NCBI RefSeq assembly: GCF_001625215.2
Contig: NC_030388.2
Span: forward strand, 24,106,558 to 24,170,557
Reading direction: 5' to 3'
DNA from: Daucus carota subsp. sativus
Lineage: Eukaryota > Streptophyta > Magnoliopsida > Apiales > Apiaceae
DNA: 64,000 nt
The translations under genes were made by a program, and so were the position numbers. The notes beneath the pieces are model-generated. The model was not told the origin of the DNA. It searched no databases and was given only the letters and a program-made list of their open reading frames with translations. Shown one piece after another: positions 61,743 to 64,000 of this stretch (position 1 is the first letter of the stretch; the number at the start of each line of letters is the position of its first letter).

Positions 61743-61917
61743 TAAAGTATAGTTTCATAACTTTATTTTTAAAATTTTCATTGTTTGAATAAATGTTTAA
61801 ATATCAAACTTTTATTCAAAGAAAAAAAAATTAAAAATTATATTATGGAACTATACCTTAAATGAGCATGGAAAAACGTGCCAAAAAGTTACGCAAAGAA
61901 ATGAGGGGACAGAGGAG
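61743..61917. mobile_element. Right part of the Stowaway-like MITE split by the Helitron
   Basis: Begins TAAAGTATAGTTTCATAAC and ends ATGAGGGGACAGAGGAG before TA. Inverted partner of the 57851 end. Confidence 0.65.
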
Positions 61918-61995
61918 TATAGCCCTCGAAATTAACGATTAGCGGTTACTTGTTAGCGTCTTCAATTAGTTGTTTTGAGTAGTCACTTGAACTAG

Positions 61996-62458
61996 GAGGG
62001 GTGTATTGGATTGGGATTTTAAAACATTTTTTTGCATTCATGAAATCCGAGGGTATTCGATTGGGATTGTTTGAAATCCACTAAAATCTTGAGGTATTTA
62101 ATTGGGATTTTAAATTATGCTACAAAATCCAGTGGTATTCAATTGAGATTTTAAATTATGCTTAAAAATCCGATAGTATTCAATTGTGATTGTTTAAAAT
62201 CCATTAAAATCTGATGGTATTCAAATGCTGATGGATTTTTTTGCATTTCATAAAATGATGGATTTTGTGGCATTTTTCGGTGTATTTTAAGTTTTTTGGA
62301 ATCCCACCAAAATCAATGGATTTTGAAGTATTGTGCTTAAATCCTATAAACTCTGCGACATTTTATCAAGAATCCGCACAAAATCAAAATCACACACAAT
62401 CAATTAAAATTCATAAACTAAAAACAATCCATTAAAATCCTAATCGAATACACCTCCG
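61996..62458. mobile_element. MITE with GGTGTATT-GATT-GGATTTTAA ends
   Basis: Left GAGGGGTGTATTGGATTGGG and right (inverted) CGGAGGTGTATTCGATTAGG are imperfect terminal repeats. The left half contains three or four about 60-bp repeats of the same theme (GGTATTCAATTG-GATTTTAAA). 463 bp, non-coding; target duplication not resolved. Confidence 0.6.
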
Positions 62459-62925
62459 TACATGTTTTGACTAACCAGTTGAATTAGCGTTTCTCGTAAA
62501 ACTATTTCGTAAATAATTGATTGATTAGCTTTTTCTGACACAAACCAAAACCTGTAACTCAAAAGTCTCACTAAAGTAGGTTTTTAAAAATTAGATTTTT
62601 AGATTCAAATCTCTATTTCAATCCGCTAACTACCAGACCCCAATATTGAGGCTTAATTGTCTCTTAATTGAGAGTTTAATGTTTGTTAATCGTGCCCTAA
62701 TTGAGGGCTTAATTTGTCTCATTTATTGAGTTATCGTGATTTTGGTTTATTTTGACCCGTACAAGCATTTTAGCATATATTTTTTGTTTTAATTTAATTG
62801 TCATTTATCGCGTGTTTGGTTTTAAATTATTTCTGCACTATTTCTTTCTTTAGTGCTCACTAATAATTTTTCACTTAATGTCTACAATCTTCTTATAGGT
62901 TTGTATTTCAAGGATTTTTGGAGGT
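62459..62925. other. AT-rich intergenic
   Basis: Nothing recognised beyond short repeats of TTAATTGAG-like words near 62650-62720. Confidence 0.25.
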
Positions 62926-63309
62926 AGCAGATGAAAGGTGAATATAAATGTAAAAGCCACTGTAGCAGATTGACGAAAGTAGGGGCTGCAGCAGATTGAC
63001 GAAAGTAGGAAGATACGAGTTGTTCTTGTTATTTCTTTGTAACTGATGTAATTGTGTTTTGTGGGTACTCTTTTTCCCCCTTGAGTTTTTTTCCCCATAG
63101 GATTTTACTCTTGCGGGGTTTTAACGAGGCCCGGTTAGTGGGTTTTCTTTTCGGACATTAAAGGTCATATTGTCTAAATGTCCGGGAGTATTTGCTTACT
63201 CTTCGGTTAGATGGTATACTTTTTTGGATAAAAGAAACTCTGTCCAATCGGACATTGTATTTTCGATACTCAGTATCGATGGAAATTTATTTTCCTGTTC
63301 AAAAAAAAA
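62926..63309 (+). mobile_element. 3' end of a LINE-like retroelement
   Basis: A T-rich block with TACTCTTTTTCCCCCTTGAG and GGGGTTTTAACGAGGCCCGG, then CTGTCCAATCGGACATTG and a terminal TTTTCCTGTTC followed by nine A residues. Such trailers end plant LINEs and related retroelements. Near its left side GCAGATTGACGAAAGTAGG is tandemly doubled (62968-63009). No reverse transcriptase remains; family uncertain. Confidence 0.45.
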
Positions 63310-64000
63310 TATCTAAAACACATCAAACTTCTAATTTTACCCAAAATCTCTAACTTCCAAAGATGACCATAGTTGGAAAAGGTGGTTCCAAATATCAGTT
63401 AGTAACACCGGACTATCTAGCATTTAAATTTTGAGAGGAAACGCTAGATCGTCTAGCCTTTTATTTGTTTAATCCTGATGAAACGCTACATCGTGTGACA
63501 TTCCGTTCTTTTAACTCTAACAACTATACAATATAGTGTTTTTGATAATAATCCAAAACATTGCACGATGTGGTGTTAGTAAATGATATTTCATTTTTTT
63601 GTATCATGATATTTTGGACATTGATGATGAATTTTGCAATAATGGGCGTCAACACCCTTCAATCTTTTAAAACAATGATTTGACATAAAATGATATTCAT
63701 TTATAATATTTTTGATTTTTTTAATGAAAATTTGGATTTTGAACTTCTATATAAAAAATAAAAATTATCATGTAAAAATAGGCATTGTTTATTTTATAAA
63801 CTACCTGAAAATATATATTATGATAAAAATTTATGCGACGAGAGTGATGATTTTTATTTATACATTTTAGTCAAGTATCTCTTGTTCGCGTATTTCTCCT
63901 CTTTTGACAATGCCTTTCATTATTTATAAAATATTAGATATTATCCAAAATTGATATACATGCTTTTATGACATTAAATTTTAGAAAAAAAATTATAATT
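63310..64000. other. AT-rich end of window
   Basis: No gene or bounded repeat recognised. Confidence 0.25.

Overview
This is a gene-containing, transposon-rich stretch of a plant nuclear genome. Evidence for a plant: split genes with GT-AG introns, several plastid-targeted proteins, and many MITEs. The intact TIR-NBS-LRR gene points to a eudicot rather than a grass. The family is not proven by the sequence; an asterid, possibly Apiaceae, is my guess. All exon structures were worked out by eye from frame, splice sites and remembered homologues, without transcript data.

Layout. 1-94 is a LINE-type RNase H scrap. 0.6-0.9 kb is a small plant gene of unknown function. 1.3-6.2 kb is intergenic, with an hAT-type and a Mutator-type MITE. 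6.2-7.5 kb is a two-exon secreted protein whose intron holds decayed copies of its own second exon. 8.2-11.0 kb (minus) is MRL7L. 13.4-16.7 kb is plastid lumazine synthase. 18.5-22.4 kb is a RAP-domain protein. 27.4-29.1 kb is a LEA14-like protein. 30-37 kb is a graveyard of MITEs. 38.3-38.6 kb is an ARGOS-like growth regulator. 40.4-45.1 kb is a TNL immune receptor. 46.0-50.5 kb is methylenetetrahydrofolate reductase. 51.3-57.6 kb (minus) is chaperonin subunit CCT7. 57.9-61.7 kb is a non-autonomous Helitron inserted in an older Stowaway-like MITE. The last 2 kb hold another MITE, a LINE-like 3' end and AT-rich sequence.

How the genes relate. There are no operons. The genes are mostly independent housekeeping genes (riboflavin, folate/one-carbon metabolism, plastid gene expression, cytosolic chaperonin), plus a stress protein, an organ-growth regulator and an immune receptor. 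Their order matters more than joint function: the MRL7L/RAP and lumazine synthase/LEA/ARGOS-like/MTHFR neighbours recall two Arabidopsis chromosome 2 segments, which suggests conserved microsynteny.

The most interesting items are the Helitron with boundaries fixed by its split target MITE, the exon-2 echo array in the secreted protein gene, the 213-bp superrepeat in the TNL LRR domain, and two hAT MITEs with exact 8-bp target duplications, one of which was later hit by a retroposon. I see no CRISPR array, rRNA, clear tRNA or multi-gene defence-like system.
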